From: a bacterium 336/3
GTDB lineage: Bacteria; Bacteroidota; Bacteroidia; Cytophagales; Thermonemataceae
NCBI GenBank assembly: GCA_001281695.1
Contig: LJIE01000001.1
Span: forward strand, 1,998,586 to 2,062,585
Reading direction: 5' to 3'
DNA: 64,000 nucleotides
The position numbers were made by a program, and so were the translations under genes. Positions 61,839 through 64,000 of the stretch are shown one piece after another. The notes beneath the pieces are model-generated. The model ran no database searches. It was not told the origin of the DNA and saw only the letters and a program-made list of their open reading frames with translations. Positions within the stretch are counted from its first letter, which is position 1. The number at the start of each line of letters is the position of its first letter.

Positions 61839-62483
61839 TCATCCCAATAACTTTTTTTCATCAAATTGCAGATGATATTCATAGCCTAAAGAAGTCATTA
61901 GGATAGAGGCATTTTGATCTTTTGCTTTTTGAGCAATCAGTTTGGAGGCTTTTTGAATATTCTCTTCATCTAAATGACTAAAAGGTTCATCTAAAAGAAG
62001 AATTTCAAATGGCTGAATCAGTGAACGAATAATGGCAATACGCTGACGCTCCCCATACGAAAGTGTGTGGGCTGGTTTGTGAAGCACATGTGATACACCT
62101 AAAAGTTCAGCATGTTGTTTTAACTCATCATCTTTATTTTCAGGGTACAGGCTTGCTTTTACAAGTAAATTTTCCCATGCTGTAAGCTCCAGAAATAACC
62201 TTAAATCCTGAAAAACAATAGAGAGTTGTTTCTGCCTAATCACAGCCCATTCATCTACAGAAATACTTTTTGTATCTTTGCCATTGAGTTTTACATGACC
62301 AGTAAAATCGCTTCTTAATCCATAAATAATATGCAAAAAAGAAGATTTTCCCTTACCTGACGGTGAATAAACCTGATAACTTTTATGTGGTTGAAGTTCT
62401 AAATGGGTTTGCCACACCTCCGATTTGGGATTGGCAACTCCATGTAAAGGTTCAGGTACTACATTTTCAAAATGAATGAGCAT
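61839..62483 (-). CDS. ABC transporter ATPase, FtsE/LolD-like with non-standard motifs
   Basis: A 214-aa ABC ATPase. The Walker A region reads SPSGKGKSS (residues 40-48), lacking the usual first Gly of GxxGxGKST. The signature is LSYGERQRIAIIRSL instead of LSGGQ, and Walker B is ILLLDEPFSHLD. The Q-loop IVFQDLRLF is present. It keeps the residues needed for nucleotide binding but differs from the classic forms. The switch His near the C-terminus is not obvious (TSLGYEYHL). The permease gene lies 110 bases downstream on the same strand. The first gene of the cluster that includes radical SAM and two lipoproteins. Confidence 0.82.
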   Translation of the reverse strand: MLIHFENVVPEPLHGVANPKSEVWQTHLELQPHKSYQVYSPSGKGKSSFLHIIYGLRSDFTGHVKLNGKDTKSISVDEWAVIRQKQLSIVFQDLRLFLELTAWENLLVKASLYPENKDDELKQHAELLGVSHVLHKPAHTLSYGERQRIAIIRSLIQPFEILLLDEPFSHLDEENIQKASKLIAQKAKDQNASILMTSLGYEYHLQFDEKKLLG

Positions 62484-62688
62484 AAGCTGGTAAAATCAAT
62501 AAAAAATTTAACTTTGTATGTTAGTAATAAACAACTATTACAAATATCTTGCCTATAAGCCAAAATAGTTTTCGGATAAAAAGCGTTTTACAAATAAACT
62601 TAAATTTTACTGAAAATAAGAAACAAGCCCACAAAAAAAGTTGTTAAGTTAGTAATCAAAAAAAAGTTTTAAATCAATAAGAAATCAC

Positions 62689-62931
62689 ATGAAAATTCCA
62701 GCTATCAAAGAATTAGTAGAAAACCAGCCTTTAGAAACACTTAGAATGGCTGAAGAGGCTCTAATCAATGAAGAAACACCCCAAATAGCTATCAAAGGAG
62801 ATGATGAAGGAGAGCAACTCACTCATACCATCGCAGCCATCTGGATTATTGAAAAAATGCAAGAGGAGCAATTAGAGTTTAAAGATGCTCTACGTAAATA
62901 TACCGAAATGGTACGTGGTTGTATCAATTAA
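62689..62931 (+). CDS. small DUF6952-like protein (80 aa)
   Basis: An 80-aa soluble protein: MKIPAIKELVENQPLETLRM, then EALINEETPQIAIKGDDEGE and a helix QLTHTIAAIWIIEKMQEEQL ending in KYTEMVRGCIN. It resembles the DUF6952 family of short Bacteroidota proteins; this is from memory. It contains one Cys near the end. It lies on the plus strand, 125 bases ahead of the first TerD gene. No clear function. Confidence 0.6.
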   Translation: MKIPAIKELVENQPLETLRMAEEALINEETPQIAIKGDDEGEQLTHTIAAIWIIEKMQEEQLEFKDALRKYTEMVRGCIN

Positions 62932-63055
62932 TACAAACTATTTCGTGATATTCAAATAAATTTATACATTAACACTTAAAAAATTTGCAAAAATTACGAA
63001 AAAGCCTTTTTTTGTGGAATATTTTAAGCAATAATACTTATAACACTATTTTATT

Positions 63056-63616
63056 ATGTCCATAGAACTCTCTAAAGGAGCAAGATTAAATCTAAGTAAA
63101 AAAGAGCCAAGTCTTAAAAAAATAATGATTGGTTTGGGGTGGGACTTAAGACCAGGCAATGTTGTAGATTTGGATGCTTCCGTTTTTATGATTGGCAACA
63201 ATGGGAAAATTCCTGCTGATGAGTACTTTGTCTTTTATAATAATCTTAAATCACCTGATGGAGCAATACAACACACAGGCGATAATCGTACTGGAGTAGG
63301 AGATGATGATGATGAGATGATTTTGGCTAATCTTCCAGCTATCAATACCAATATCAAAGAACTGATTTTTGTTGTTAGTATCCATGAAGCTCAAGAAAGA
63401 AAACAACATTTTGGATTGCTTAATAATGCTTATATACGCCTTGTAGATGTAGAAACTAGCAGAGAAATTGTACGTTTCAAACTCGATGAAGCCAATATGA
63501 ACTTTACAGATATGGAATTTGGCAGACTAAAACTAGAAGAAGATGGCTGGCATTTTGTAGCTACAGGTGTTGGTTCGGGTAAAGGCTTACAAGGCTACGT
63601 AGATATATACGCTTAA
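63056..63616 (+). CDS. TerD family protein
   Basis: A 186-aa TerD-domain protein of normal length. The start SIELSKGARLNLSKKEPSLK, the calcium-site stretches VDLDASVFMIG and HTGDNRTGVGDDDDE, and IKELIFVVSIHEAQER are typical. TerD proteins bind calcium and are linked to tellurite resistance and stress or phage responses. The gene is the first of two tandem TerD genes; others of the ter cluster may follow beyond the window. Soluble, cytoplasmic. Confidence 0.93.
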   Translation: MSIELSKGARLNLSKKEPSLKKIMIGLGWDLRPGNVVDLDASVFMIGNNGKIPADEYFVFYNNLKSPDGAIQHTGDNRTGVGDDDDEMILANLPAINTNIKELIFVVSIHEAQERKQHFGLLNNAYIRLVDVETSREIVRFKLDEANMNFTDMEFGRLKLEEDGWHFVATGVGSGKGLQGYVDIYA

Positions 63617-63684
63617 AATTAATAGACTACCAAAATATTCAAACCAAATAATTCTTAATTCATCACTCAAAAATCATCATTTAT

Positions 63685-64000
63685 ATGGCTATTTCTCTAA
63701 AAAAAGGCAATACTTTTAATTTGACTAAAAAAGAACCTACACTTAAAAAAATATTGATAGGCTTAGGTTGGGATGTAAAACCTGGTAATTCTTTAGACCT
63801 CGATTCATCTGTTTTTATGTTGAATGCTTCTGGAAAGCTACCTGAAGATGGTTATTTTGTTTTTTATAATAACTTAAACTCTCCTGATGGCTCTATCAAG
63901 CATACAGGTGATAACCGTACAGGTGCAGGAGACGAAGATGATGAAATGATTTTAGCTAATTTGGATGCTATTGGTGCTAATATCCAAGAAATTTTAATTA
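63685..64000 (+). CDS. TerD family protein, second tandem copy, 3' partial
   Basis: The ATG at 63685 starts MAISLKKGNTFNLTKKEPTL and the frame stays open to the window end (105 full codons). The conserved segments LGWDVKPGNSLDLDSSVF and HTGDNRTGAGDEDDE are aligned with the first TerD copy. It is clearly a paralog with about 60-70 percent identity in the visible part. The 3' end lies outside the window. It is 68 bases behind the first copy, probably in one transcript. Confidence 0.92.
   Translation, partial: MAISLKKGNTFNLTKKEPTLKKILIGLGWDVKPGNSLDLDSSVFMLNASGKLPEDGYFVFYNNLNSPDGSIKHTGDNRTGAGDEDDEMILANLDAIGANIQEILI

Noticed and set aside
1-64000. CRISPR arrays, tRNA or rRNA genes, insertion sequences and prophage genes
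   Set aside because: No regular repeat-spacer array, cloverleaf-like sequence, transposase or phage structural genes were recognised. The FCCH-like modules are within a T9SS protein and do not show a prophage.

Overview
The window looks like chromosomal DNA of a gliding-type member of the Bacteroidota, most likely of the class Cytophagia. The base composition is AT-rich and start codons lack clear Shine-Dalgarno sequences. Several -7 boxes fit the Bacteroidota consensus TAnnTTTG. There are three large secreted proteins with type IX secretion (T9SS) sorting domains of both type A and type B, and many families restricted to or common in this phylum: DUF4197, DUF1573, DUF5117-type metalloprotease, SiaC/DUF1987, DUF5682 and a DUF6952-like protein. 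No rRNA, tRNA, CRISPR array, insertion sequence or prophage was seen. The genus cannot be named from this window.

Layout. 1-7.2 kb: the 3' end of a PhnD-type binding protein with an apparent C-terminal frameshift, then a YjbR-like protein, a DUF4197 lipoprotein, a DUF1573 protein, a CrtD-like carotenoid desaturase and a large secreted zinc protease. 7.4-17.2 kb: a surface-protein locus with a 1901-residue T9SS type A protein carrying three FCCH-like modules, followed by two paralogous secreted proteins that share a body but end in different sorting domains (type B, then type A). 17.2-25.6 kb: FAD oxidoreductase and lipoprotein diverging from a LuxE-like acyl-protein synthetase, a 2Fe-2S ferredoxin and a SiaC-like protein, then the housekeeping genes bcp, xerD and secA. 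25.9-30.4 kb: a quinone reductase and a tightly packed operon ending in an unusual ECF sigma factor with Cys motifs and including a 52-aa membrane protein, then a Dph6-like ATP pyrophosphatase. 30.4-34.0 kb: an iron-uptake module (PepSY membrane protein, TonB-dependent receptor, PchR-like AraC regulator).

34.1-46 kb: mixed genes including an orphan DUF5682 protein, a viroplasmin-type RNase H, thyA, dxr, a rhomboid protease, and a chagasin-like secreted protein beside an astacin metalloprotease. 46-51 kb: an OmpA-like protein with a His-rich linker, queA, dnaA and a ComA-type phosphosulfolactate synthase, a possible source of C3 sulfonate for sulfonolipids. 51-58 kb: a membrane J-domain protein lacking HPD, transporters and channels, then a secreted DJ-1/PfpI-alpha/beta-hydrolase fusion diverging from an HxlR regulator across a clear inverted-repeat operator. 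58-62.5 kb: a minus-strand cluster of an ABC ATPase, an FtsX-like permease, a radical SAM protein and two paralogous lipoproteins. 62.7 kb to the end: a small DUF6952-like protein and two tandem TerD genes, the second cut by the window edge.

The most interesting parts are the sorting-domain swap between tandem paralogs, the FCCH-like modules in the giant surface protein, the GATase-hydrolase fusion under a probable HxlR operator, and the radical SAM/lipoprotein/ABC cluster. None of these amounts to a proven new system from sequence alone.
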